Below are positions 16,307-23,541 of a stretch of 64,000 nucleotides of DNA, one piece after another. The stretch spans positions 62,001 through 126,000 of the forward strand of contig NZ_JAEPPI010000003.1 of the NCBI RefSeq assembly GCF_017641085.1, in the 5' to 3' direction. How positions within the stretch are numbered: the first letter of the stretch is position 1; the number at the start of each line of letters is the position of its first letter. The notes beneath the pieces are model-generated. The model was not told where the DNA came from, ran no database searches, and saw only the letters and a program-made list of their open reading frames with translations. Origin of the DNA: Gracilimonas sp. (lineage in GTDB: Bacteria; Bacteroidota; Rhodothermia; Balneolales; Balneolaceae). The translations under genes were made by a program, and so were the position numbers.

Positions 16307-18634
16307 TTAAGCGCTTAATCTTCCGGCTCGTTGTTGTTCGTATTCCTTGGCCTTGGCGATGAGCTCCTGAAGCATTCCTTTCTCGTTGAGCTGGTCCACA
16401 CGAAGCACATAACAGCGCAGATTACTTTCTTTCGGCTCATCAATGGATTTGGTTAGGAAGACCTGCACGCTGTTATTCAAAAAGTAGCTGCTGTTTTGCA
16501 GTTTGGCTTCTAAGGTGTTGAGATTTGTTTGGCGGGTAACATCTGACTTCGCATCCTGAAGCGAATACCAAATTCGTTTTGGATGCAGATACAGAACTTC
16601 TCCCTGATACACTTTCCCATTGGAATCAGTGAAAGCCTCAAAAGGTTTGTAGCGAAAGTGCCGGTGATCAAGTACAAAGAATCGCCGGTTGAACTCAGAG
16701 TTAGGATCTACTTTTTGGGTAGCGTAATGCTCCAGTGTATCAAAAAACTCATGCAGGGGATTGGATTCTTTTTGTAGTGCCTCTTCCTTATGAATGGCTT
16801 CATAAATTTCAGTTTTAAGGGCTCCGAATTCATTCGACCAATGTTGTAGGTCGGGGAGAATGTAGGGTACACATTGAATACCGGCCATCACATAGCTCCA
16901 GTTGTTCACAGTTCGTCCCTGGAACCCCTGATCGGCGAGGGCTTTTTTGTTGCCATTGAGGAAGTCCATGAAGAAACCGCGCACATTTTCGTAATCTTTG
17001 AGCACCAAAGCGGTGAATTCAGAGAATCTGGGGGTTGAGCGCACGACATTAGGTATCATATCCAACTCATTTCGTTTCAAAAATTTGGAATAATTGAGCA
17101 CAATGAGTCGGGATAACACCGCCGGATCGGTGGGTTTATCGTTTCCGGTCATGACTACACAAGCTTTCATCCGGGTGTCAATGGTTTGATTATCCGTGCT
17201 CTTCTTAGCCATCGAGGTTCCAATGCGGTGATACCAGTTCAAGATCGGACTGGTTAAATCCGGAACCTGACTGTTGGTCTCATGATTACGGTAATCATCC
17301 AGAAAGAAGGGAAAGGAGGTAGGGAGCGTCATGTTTCGGATCAGTCCCTTGATGGTATTTTGCTTGGACACGGACTGACGGTTTCCATTGCGGTAGCCAA
17401 ACAATGACATGAACCAGTCCATACTGGAGCTTTTCCCGGTACCACGTTCCCCAAATTTGAACATCAGTGGAAAGGCTCCGTCCTGTTCTTTGATATCACG
17501 ACTAAATAAACAAGCAATAGCATAACCCAATGTAGCTCTCACGTTAAGTTTTCCGTTAAAAGATTCCCACATCATGAATTTTTCAGCCAGAAAACGAGCG
17601 GAGGCAACGTCATCCGTTGGCATTGAAATGATAGGAGGTTGTACCAATTCGCTTCCGGTCGGACAAACCAATAACTGCCTGCCTTTCTGAATTCTGTTTT
17701 CTTCATTGGCTGGATAAAACCGTTGCTTGTTAACATCAAAGAGTCCGTTTTCGAAAAGAAATTCTCCGGGTTTATACTCGCCCCAGCTGGTGATCATCTT
17801 CACCGTTGGGTACTCCTGATCATTGATCAGAAACTCATGGAAACGATCAAACACATCATTGTTTCCAATAAACTTCACGAAACCCTTGGACACGAGAAAA
17901 CTGGAGAACCGTGTTTTGGTTGTAAGCTCCTCAAAGGTGGCAATAGTGATGACGTCTTTATCAAGTCGATTGGTAAGCCGGAGTCGGTAACGCACTTCTT
18001 TATCGTCCTCAGTTTGTCCGGGTTGATCGATCATATGTTCGATAGCTTCCTGTACAATCACTTCACAGTCCACAATCTTGATTAGTAATTTCAGATACTC
18101 CTCACGGTCATCGGGAATATCTTTCTTATACATGAATGGATGCACATAGCAGGCTCCATCCATGTTCCTGATACAGGGAGAGATGTATGACTTTTCCTTC
18201 TCTACTAACTGGTCCTCTTTGATCTGAGTAAGTTGTTCATGCAGTTTTTCCGAAGCCTGTAAATTCTCACCAACGGCTTGTAGCTTGCGTTTTGAAGGTG
18301 GTTTCTTGCTTTGCTTGCCTTTTCGGAGCGCTTTCGGAATCCACCCGGTTTCTTTGGCAGTGCTGTAGATCGAATCGTTTAAATATTTATCGGGAAACTG
18401 TAGTTGGTAGGGGGTTAGATTTGATTCCTCCCAAAATTCATCGAAGTTCTTTGGAAGATTATTTTTGGTCTTAAAGAGCCACTCCCTGGCCAGATCTTTT
18501 CCTTCTTCGTCATATACAGCCTTGAGTGCTTTGCAAAGAATGGTTTGATCAAATTGAGCCGGGAGGTAGTAAATGGCATCTTTTAAGTCGGTAGAGTGAT
18601 GGGATTCAGTGGTTACTGGATATTCTTTTTCCAT
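16307..18634 (-). CDS. Plasmid/phage-type replication protein (PriCT + helicase-like)
   Basis: This 775-aa protein starts with a segment resembling the primase C-terminal (PriCT-2) module (ALKAVYDEEGKDLAREWLF, then FDEFWEESN). After a basic linker (~100-130) comes a central region and then a P-loop ATPase: Walker A GERGTGKSS near residue 393, Walker B FPFFLDDY and a sensor-like ACVVMTGND. This order fits the DUF927/SF3-like helicases used by plasmids, phages and satellites to start replication. It is the largest gene of the module next to the tRNA, is preceded by two small HTH genes, and ends beside the iteron array. A complete primase domain is not evident. Confidence 0.65.
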   Translation of the reverse strand: MEKEYPVTTESHHSTDLKDAIYYLPAQFDQTILCKALKAVYDEEGKDLAREWLFKTKNNLPKNFDEFWEESNLTPYQLQFPDKYLNDSIYSTAKETGWIPKALRKGKQSKKPPSKRKLQAVGENLQASEKLHEQLTQIKEDQLVEKEKSYISPCIRNMDGACYVHPFMYKKDIPDDREEYLKLLIKIVDCEVIVQEAIEHMIDQPGQTEDDKEVRYRLRLTNRLDKDVITIATFEELTTKTRFSSFLVSKGFVKFIGNNDVFDRFHEFLINDQEYPTVKMITSWGEYKPGEFLFENGLFDVNKQRFYPANEENRIQKGRQLLVCPTGSELVQPPIISMPTDDVASARFLAEKFMMWESFNGKLNVRATLGYAIACLFSRDIKEQDGAFPLMFKFGERGTGKSSSMDWFMSLFGYRNGNRQSVSKQNTIKGLIRNMTLPTSFPFFLDDYRNHETNSQVPDLTSPILNWYHRIGTSMAKKSTDNQTIDTRMKACVVMTGNDKPTDPAVLSRLIVLNYSKFLKRNELDMIPNVVRSTPRFSEFTALVLKDYENVRGFFMDFLNGNKKALADQGFQGRTVNNWSYVMAGIQCVPYILPDLQHWSNEFGALKTEIYEAIHKEEALQKESNPLHEFFDTLEHYATQKVDPNSEFNRRFFVLDHRHFRYKPFEAFTDSNGKVYQGEVLYLHPKRIWYSLQDAKSDVTRQTNLNTLEAKLQNSSYFLNNSVQVFLTKSIDEPKESNLRCYVLRVDQLNEKGMLQELIAKAKEYEQQRAGRLSA

Positions 18635-18689
18635 AGTTTTTTGAAAATGTTTAAAAAAATGGGAGCCATAGTTGAAGACTCCCTTGAGA

Positions 18690-19142
18690 TTAGAGTTCAG
18701 ACGAGGCTTTTATTTTCTGGCTGATTTCCTGAAGGTCTCTCCAACTATATTGAAATCCACGCTTTGTTTTGATGTATGCAATGCCATGCAATTTCCTAAG
18801 TAAAGCCAGATTTGAGTCGCTTATATCAAAGATTCTTTTTGCTTCTTCTTCGCCAATTAAAATGGTAATGTCTGTGTTTATTTGGCTTGCTACCCGAAGA
18901 CGAGTAATAGGAGCTAACTCAGGTGGACTATCGGTTATGAACCTTTCTATATGTCGAACGAGCAGTTCAGCATCTGATTCGTTCTTTAGACTCTTAACAT
19001 CTTCGATTCTTTTTACCAATAGAGTTGCATCAAGAGAAACATACCTTTGATCAACTATAGAGGCGTGGAGAGGCCATACAAAAACATATGAGCTTAGTAT
19101 CTTTTTGCAAATCTCGTCATCACTCATGGTATTATTTTTCAT
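18690..19142 (-). CDS. HTH_17-like small protein
   Basis: This 150-aa protein is not recognised over its N-terminal ~95 residues. The C-terminal ~45 residues (RIFDISDSNLALLRKLHG, then AYIKTKRGFQYSWRDL) match the pattern of the HTH_17/excisionase-like winged helix, where a helix-turn-helix is followed by a short hairpin and a terminal helix. It lies 1 bp from the next HTH gene upstream and 55 bp before the replication gene, so it probably belongs to the same transcript. A role in control of replication or excision is inferred from position. Confidence 0.55.
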   Translation of the reverse strand: MKNNTMSDDEICKKILSSYVFVWPLHASIVDQRYVSLDATLLVKRIEDVKSLKNESDAELLVRHIERFITDSPPELAPITRLRVASQINTDITILIGEEEAKRIFDISDSNLALLRKLHGIAYIKTKRGFQYSWRDLQEISQKIKASSEL

Positions 19143-19143
19143 C

Positions 19144-19398
19144 TTAATACTCTCCCAAGTTGATGAGTGAACGTTCCTGGGTTAATTGAGGTCTTTTAGC
19201 TCGACGAATACGTAATGCTTTAGCCGCGTTTTGTAAATCTTGATGAGACCAAAGTCTTCGTCCTCCGATCTTTTCCGGAACGGGGATGGATTTTGCCCGA
19301 AGGAGGTTATCCAGGTCGTAGTAGTTAACTTCCTGTTTGAGTTGTTGGGAAAGGTATTCGGCTGCTTCGCCTGATGTTAGGTAATCGTTTAGTCTCAT
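19144..19398 (-). CDS. Excisionase/AlpA-like HTH protein
   Basis: This 84-aa protein has an N-terminal helix-turn-helix (LTSGEAAEYLSQQLKQEV) followed by LLRAKSIPVPEKIGGRRLW and SHQDLQNAAK, the layout of MerR/AlpA/Xis-type DNA-binding proteins. Such proteins govern excision or early transcription in mobile elements. The gene is the first of a three-gene minus-strand run ending with the replication protein. It is short but codon-like throughout and has a clear start at 19398. Confidence 0.65.
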   Translation of the reverse strand: MRLNDYLTSGEAAEYLSQQLKQEVNYYDLDNLLRAKSIPVPEKIGGRRLWSHQDLQNAAKALRIRRAKRPQLTQERSLINLGEY

Positions 19399-19529
19399 TT
19401 GATTTCATATTTAATTAAAGTTTGGAGCGACCAAGTGAATAGAATCACGTTGATCGCTGTACCAAACTTCTGGATAAATCGAAATGAATTTTCCGCTGGA
19501 GAGATTATTTCATTAGCGGAGTTGGAACT

Positions 19530-20822
19530 TTACTTAGAATTAAGATTGATGAGGCTTTCTGTACGAACTCTAGGTACAGGTGTATTATATGCAGGGTTCT
19601 CTTTGATGTATAGGTCGTAGGTGATTTTCCTGTAGTAGATTTCCCACATATATTTTAGAAGAGCAGTACTTAGTATATGTTCGCTTTCCCCTAACTTGGC
19701 AACATCATATACTGGGTGAATGTTTAATGGTCTGCGAAGTAAATTAAACTCATTTGAGATAAAATCTTGTTCGATATCGAAGAATTGATATTCGGCTAAT
19801 AACTTACAAAGTTGATTAAGTGTAAATTCAGTATGTACATGTTTAGGTCTTGTGTCATCGCTAGCTGATGTTATCTGAAATCGTGTATTTTCAATACATT
19901 GAAATATCATTATTTCGATATATAAAGACATAAGACCTTGTTCAATGGCTATAACCGGAAGAAGTCCTTTAGCTATTTCCGGCCATAATTTGAAGTCAAT
20001 TTTTTGCAAGTATAACATCCACATGTATTCATATCTATTAGCCAGGACATCTATATATCTTGAAGGATTGATAAATAAATCAGTGGCTTGATGATCTTCT
20101 GAAGAAACTTTTAAATAGAAAAATTCCTTGGCAATTTCCGGATTGGTCGGTATTGACAACCATTTATAATCACTAAAAAACCCATTCTTTATTTCAGAGG
20201 ATAAACAAGCATTGTACTTTAAAATAAATTTCTTAATGATAGTATTGTAACTTTTCAAAGTTTCATCAGAGACATTATCCTTAAGCTCATCAATCAAAAG
20301 TTGAATATATGAATAGAATGGTGTTTCACTCTCCTGTATAGAACTAAGAAACTTAATTGGGTTGTTTTCAAACATTGATATGCTTTTCAGAACAGAATTA
20401 TAAAAAGGGTCATAGAATTCGTTTAGGTAGTGTAGTGTATCATTATCCTTATCAGGATTGTACATGTCGTATCTTGATTGTAATAGACAGTTTTTTTGGG
20501 AGTCAACTGAACCGTCGTAAGTCATATAAGGTCGAATAGTATGTATAACCTTGCCCACGGTATCATACACCTTTCGCATCTCTGAAAATTTGTTCCCCAA
20601 CTCCATACCCTCAAAGTATGCATAGTAAGCTTTCTCACTCATACCAGTGACTTGTTGTATAGCGTCCTTTATGTGGTTATAGCCGTCGCCTCGTTTGGAA
20701 GTGTAGGTGATGCCCTCCGATTTAATAGTGGTCTCGTTATTGCTCAGAAATTTGAGAAGATCAGCGAGTCTTTTCTCATGTAGTCCGGCCTGCTCAGGTT
20801 TTTTAGACTGTTTTTTGCTCAT
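19530..20822 (-). CDS. Hypothetical 430-aa mobile-element protein
   Basis: I do not recognise this 430-aa protein. It is helical and charged at the N-terminus (MSKKQSKKPEQ, then LHEKRLADLLKFL), rich in aromatic residues, and has no signal peptide, membrane segment or P-loop. Its promoter region carries two clusters of 11-bp GTTACC iterons, so it is likely regulated by, or linked to, a protein binding those repeats. It is the gene nearest the tRNA on the island side. Roles as a replication initiator, a defence cargo protein or a structural satellite protein are all open. Confidence 0.55.
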   Translation of the reverse strand: MSKKQSKKPEQAGLHEKRLADLLKFLSNNETTIKSEGITYTSKRGDGYNHIKDAIQQVTGMSEKAYYAYFEGMELGNKFSEMRKVYDTVGKVIHTIRPYMTYDGSVDSQKNCLLQSRYDMYNPDKDNDTLHYLNEFYDPFYNSVLKSISMFENNPIKFLSSIQESETPFYSYIQLLIDELKDNVSDETLKSYNTIIKKFILKYNACLSSEIKNGFFSDYKWLSIPTNPEIAKEFFYLKVSSEDHQATDLFINPSRYIDVLANRYEYMWMLYLQKIDFKLWPEIAKGLLPVIAIEQGLMSLYIEIMIFQCIENTRFQITSASDDTRPKHVHTEFTLNQLCKLLAEYQFFDIEQDFISNEFNLLRRPLNIHPVYDVAKLGESEHILSTALLKYMWEIYYRKITYDLYIKENPAYNTPVPRVRTESLINLNSK

Positions 20823-20854
20823 TCATTGAAATTATTGGGTAAAAAAGGGGGAAT

Positions 20855-20876
20855 AGTTACCAGATAGTTACCAAAA
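20855..20876. repeat. GTTACC iterons, cluster 1
   Basis: Two AGTTACCA words start 11 bp apart, 33 bp upstream of the start of the 430-aa gene. The 22-bp block is nearly identical to that at 21050-21071. Confidence 0.7.
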
Positions 20877-21039
20877 ACCCTGAATTTACTGGGGTTGAAA
20901 AAAAGTCGGGGATGATAGGCAAAACCTAAGAAAAGTGGAAAAGAACTTTGACGAAGTAGTAAGTAAAACCTTATATTTAAGTCTGTTTTTAAAAACAGCA
21001 GAACGAAACCGTTCTTTAACATAATGAGCAGTGCAATTC

Positions 21040-21072
21040 GTTACCTCGGAGTTACCAGGTAGTTACCAAAAC
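21040..21072. repeat. GTTACC iterons, cluster 2
   Basis: Three direct 11-bp units start GTTACCTCGGA, GTTACCAGGTA and GTTACCAAAAC. With cluster 1 they form a 2+3 arrangement across the 344-bp gap 20823-21166, otherwise gene-free. This is a likely operator or recombinase/initiator binding region beside the tRNA gene. Confidence 0.7.
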
Positions 21073-21166
21073 TTGGTCAAAAAGGGGTGAATTAGTACGA
21101 TTTACGTTCTAATTGCGAAAATTGAAATCTGCTGTAAGTCACTGAAATAAAGTGATTTAAACTTAT

Positions 21167-21240
21167 GCCGTGGTAGCTCAGATGGTTAGAGCGCACGACT
21201 CATAATCGTGAGGTCGACGGTTCAATTCCGTCCCACGGTA
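21167..21240 (+). tRNA. tRNA with CAT anticodon (Met, or Ile2)
   Basis: The 74-nt cloverleaf is complete: acceptor GCCGTGG pairs with CCACGGT (G-U at the first pair), the D arm is GCTCAGATGGTTAGAGC, the anticodon stem CACGA/TCGTG holds loop CTCATAA with anticodon CAT, and the T arm is GACGGTTCAATTCCGTC. CCA is not encoded. It is not an initiator, since the anticodon stem lacks the three G-C pairs. Elongator Met and lysidine-modified Ile2 cannot be separated by eye. It marks the right border of the AT-rich island. Confidence 0.95.
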
Positions 21241-21254
21241 CAAAAAATAAATCA

Positions 21255-21285
21255 AGCCTGATTCGTAAGCGAGTCAGGCTTTTTT
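21255..21285 (+). terminator. Terminator after the tRNA
   Basis: AGCCTGATTCG and CGAGTCAGGCT pair around a TAAG loop and are followed by a run of T, a standard intrinsic terminator. Confidence 0.9.
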
Positions 21286-21347
21286 ATTTTCTAATAAGAT
21301 TGTGAATCTTCATATTAGACTTTCTTATTAACTATATAACTCCCGGG

Positions 21348-21974
21348 ATGAAAAAATCTGAACAATACGAAATGGCGCTGCTGGCTGAAAAGGCGTTGGG
21401 GAAAGCCGAGGCAAAGTATGCCGAGCTGATGTATGAGCTTAAGCAGGAAGAGGAATATAAGGCAAGTAACCTTGCTGTTTCTGTTCATGATTCCATTCGA
21501 AATCTATCCCGTAAAGTGGAAGCCTACCTGAAAGATCAGATCTCAATCGATAAGCTGATTGATGAATTCGTGTTTGAGTACGATATCATCGACGGGGAGA
21601 TGGAAATCGAAAAAGAAGCTTCTCCCAGGATAAAACGCCTTGCCAAACGGCTGCTTTCCAGCTACGAAGATTTTATCATTAAGGTAGGTGGGAAAAGAAA
21701 GCTCAAAAAGCTGGAAAACACCGAAGTGCTTGCCTATCCCAAAAAATCAAAGCGGAAAGCGTACCTGTTTTGGCTGGTTGGGTTTTTCGGCATCCTTGGC
21801 TTCCACCGTTTTTACCTGGGGCGAACCGGAACCGGTATCGGGTGGCTGCTTACCGGAGGGTTGATGGGCTTTGGCGCACTTTATGATCTGTTTGCTCTAT
21901 CAAAAATGGTGGAGGAGCAGAATATGTATAATGAACTGCGATCTGCCAAATTGAAGCAACTGGCAGGAGAATAA
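21348..21974 (+). CDS. TM2 domain membrane protein
   Basis: This 208-aa protein has a charged, helical cytoplasmic-like N-terminal part (~1-135) and a C-terminal TM2 domain: LFWLVGFFGILGFHRFYLG, then GIGWLLTGGLMGFGALYDLF. The GxHRFYLG and DLF motifs are diagnostic of TM2, a two-helix membrane module of unknown molecular function found across bacteria. The gene is monocistronic, between the tRNA terminator and a minus-strand terminator. The N-terminal region is not recognised. Confidence 0.8.
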   Translation: MKKSEQYEMALLAEKALGKAEAKYAELMYELKQEEEYKASNLAVSVHDSIRNLSRKVEAYLKDQISIDKLIDEFVFEYDIIDGEMEIEKEASPRIKRLAKRLLSSYEDFIIKVGGKRKLKKLENTEVLAYPKKSKRKAYLFWLVGFFGILGFHRFYLGRTGTGIGWLLTGGLMGFGALYDLFALSKMVEEQNMYNELRSAKLKQLAGE

Positions 21975-21997
21975 CAGCATTTCAGGAAAATTCAGAC

Positions 21998-22034
21998 ACA
22001 AAAAAAGCTGACGCCAAATCAATGGTCGTCAGCT
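21998..22034 (-). terminator. Bidirectional-type terminator
   Basis: AGCTGACG (22006-22013) pairs with CGTCAGCT (22027-22034). On the minus strand a T run follows the hairpin, so it best serves transcripts from the LuxR regulator gene, although it also stands behind the TM2 gene. Confidence 0.75.
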
Positions 22035-22149
22035 AATATCATCTACAGACGGCTATTACCCCATTTGCACTATAAACATACATTTAAGCAGGAAACCCGT
22101 CAATGGAGGGATTTACGTAATTTTTCTACGTAGAAACACGTACGTGCCG

Positions 22150-22243
22150 AACATTGAACATTGATTAAAGAACATTGAATCTTGAAGTTAGGTGATCAAT
22201 TCTGATTTCAATGTTGAGTGTTCACTATTGACTATTCAATGTA
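22150..22243. repeat. Palindromic spacer element with AACATTGAA words
   Basis: GAACATTGAACATTG at the left faces CAATGTTGAGTGTTC and CTATTCAATGT at the right, giving a long imperfect hairpin in the gap between TM2 and LuxR regulator genes. A similar element made of other words is at 26028-26136. Confidence 0.6.
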
Positions 22244-22900
22244 CTATAAAAGTGCTTGTTCATTCTCCATCGCAAAGCGGACCAAAGCGGCTGTATTTTT
22301 CAGCTTTAATTTCTTCAGTAAATTTGTCCGGTGCTTTTCAACGGTGCGGGGACTGATGTAAAGCTTGGATGCAATTTCGGTGCTGGTGAGTCCTTCCGTG
22401 AGAAGTCCCAATATCTCCCGTTCGCGATTGGTAATGGATTTAATAGGATCGCCTGGACGTTTCTTTTTCTTGGCCAAGCGGATGTACTCCTCGGTCATCA
22501 TTCGGGAGAATTGTTTACCAAGAAAACGTTCGCCTTCCGAGACTTTCTCTGCTGCATCTATCAGTTCAAGGTGATGGGCCGATTTATGAATCAGGCCAAA
22601 GGCACCGGAATCCAAAAATTCGTTGAGGGTCTTTTGATCGGTGTCGTCGGCAAGCAGCAGGATGTTGGCATCCGGGTTTTTTGAGATAATCTTCCGGGCG
22701 ATGATAATGCCTTCCATCTCAGGCATGGAAAAAGAAAGGATACATAATTGGGGCTTCACGCTCTCGAAAGCAGTAAGCACAAGAGCGCCATTGTCAATCT
22801 CGCTGCAAATATTAAATGCACCGTGATCTCGCAAAATGGAGCTCAGTCCATACCTGAAAATTTCGTTGCCGTCCGCAACAATTGTATCAATTTTAGACAT
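22244..22900 (-). CDS. LuxR-type response regulator with degenerate receiver
   Basis: This 218-aa regulator has a receiver domain (~1-125) and a LuxR/GerE DNA-binding domain (ITNREREILGLLTEGLTSTE, then SPRTVEKHRTNLLKKL). The start chosen (ATG at 22900) has a strong GGGAGG ribosome binding site; a longer frame upstream lacks one. The receiver is unusual. In CILSFSMPEMEG the phospho-acceptor Asp is replaced by Ser, one of the two metal-binding acids near the start is Gly (VADGNEIF), and the conserved Ser/Thr is Ala (LLLADD); the Lys (IHKSA) remains. Phosphorylation by the normal route is therefore unlikely. There is no kinase gene beside it. Confidence 0.85.
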   Translation of the reverse strand: MSKIDTIVADGNEIFRYGLSSILRDHGAFNICSEIDNGALVLTAFESVKPQLCILSFSMPEMEGIIIARKIISKNPDANILLLADDTDQKTLNEFLDSGAFGLIHKSAHHLELIDAAEKVSEGERFLGKQFSRMMTEEYIRLAKKKKRPGDPIKSITNREREILGLLTEGLTSTEIASKLYISPRTVEKHRTNLLKKLKLKNTAALVRFAMENEQALL

Positions 22901-23026
22901 TTTACCTCCCCAGGCAGAATGGTTTTTTCTCCGACCCACGCGGAGAAAGGACAGATAATGTAGGTAAAAATGAGGGAAGTTCGCCAATTAAAATTTTTAG
23001 GCGGGTTTTGTTGGCCTATTTATCCT

Positions 23027-23458
23027 TCATTTAATCAAGTTCCATAATATCCAGCTGTTGATACCGGATTTCACTGTCCACAGTACCGTTCGAATCCAAT
23101 TGGTGGAAACCAGCTTTTTGATGGCGCTATCATCTTTGCTTTTTTCGAGTTCTGAATGAGCCGGAACGGAAAATAGTCCGGTAGCTGCCCAGATCAGGAC
23201 TACGATATAGAAGCCGACCGCGTTCAGTGACAACCAGCCATCGATCCAGGCAAGGCCAAAGGAGGAGGTGATTTCAGCTACCATAACCGGGATCACAATC
23301 TTGTCGATGCTGTGTACATGATGATGTTGAAAGGCCGGGAAATTATCGGTTCCCACAAAATGAAAAGATGGGTAGTGAACCAATTGAACCGTCCAGATGA
23401 GTCCCGCCATAAAGAAGGAGGAAAAGGTGTTAATCAAAAAAATCAGTTCATATGACAT
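23027..23458 (-). CDS. Four-helix membrane protein of unknown function
   Basis: This 143-aa protein has four predicted membrane segments (ELIFLINTFSSFFMAGLIW, KIVIPVMVAEITSSFGLAW, AVGFYIVVLIWAATGLF and a C-terminal one). Between the first two is an HYPSF..FQHHHVHSID segment rich in histidines, possibly binding metal or heme. The protein resembles small uncharacterised membrane proteins of Bacteroidota. It is divergent from aspS, whose start lies 83 bp away. Confidence 0.65.
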   Translation of the reverse strand: MSYELIFLINTFSSFFMAGLIWTVQLVHYPSFHFVGTDNFPAFQHHHVHSIDKIVIPVMVAEITSSFGLAWIDGWLSLNAVGFYIVVLIWAATGLFSVPAHSELEKSKDDSAIKKLVSTNWIRTVLWTVKSGINSWILWNLIK

Positions 23459-23541
23459 TGGAGTAAGCGATTCGTTTACATTATGTGTATTTTCAGCGCC
23501 TCATAAACCAAAAGTTTTTCACTTACGATTCATCGAAACGA

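Noticed and set aside
20548-20560. CCCACGGTA in the 430-aa gene considered as an attachment-site copy of the tRNA 3' end
   Set aside because: Only nine bases match, within coding sequence, and neither side extends the similarity.
20819-21022. Minus-strand open frame of 67 codons upstream of the 430-aa gene
   Set aside because: It runs through the iteron clusters and AT-rich promoter DNA, has no ribosome binding site and looks unlike protein.
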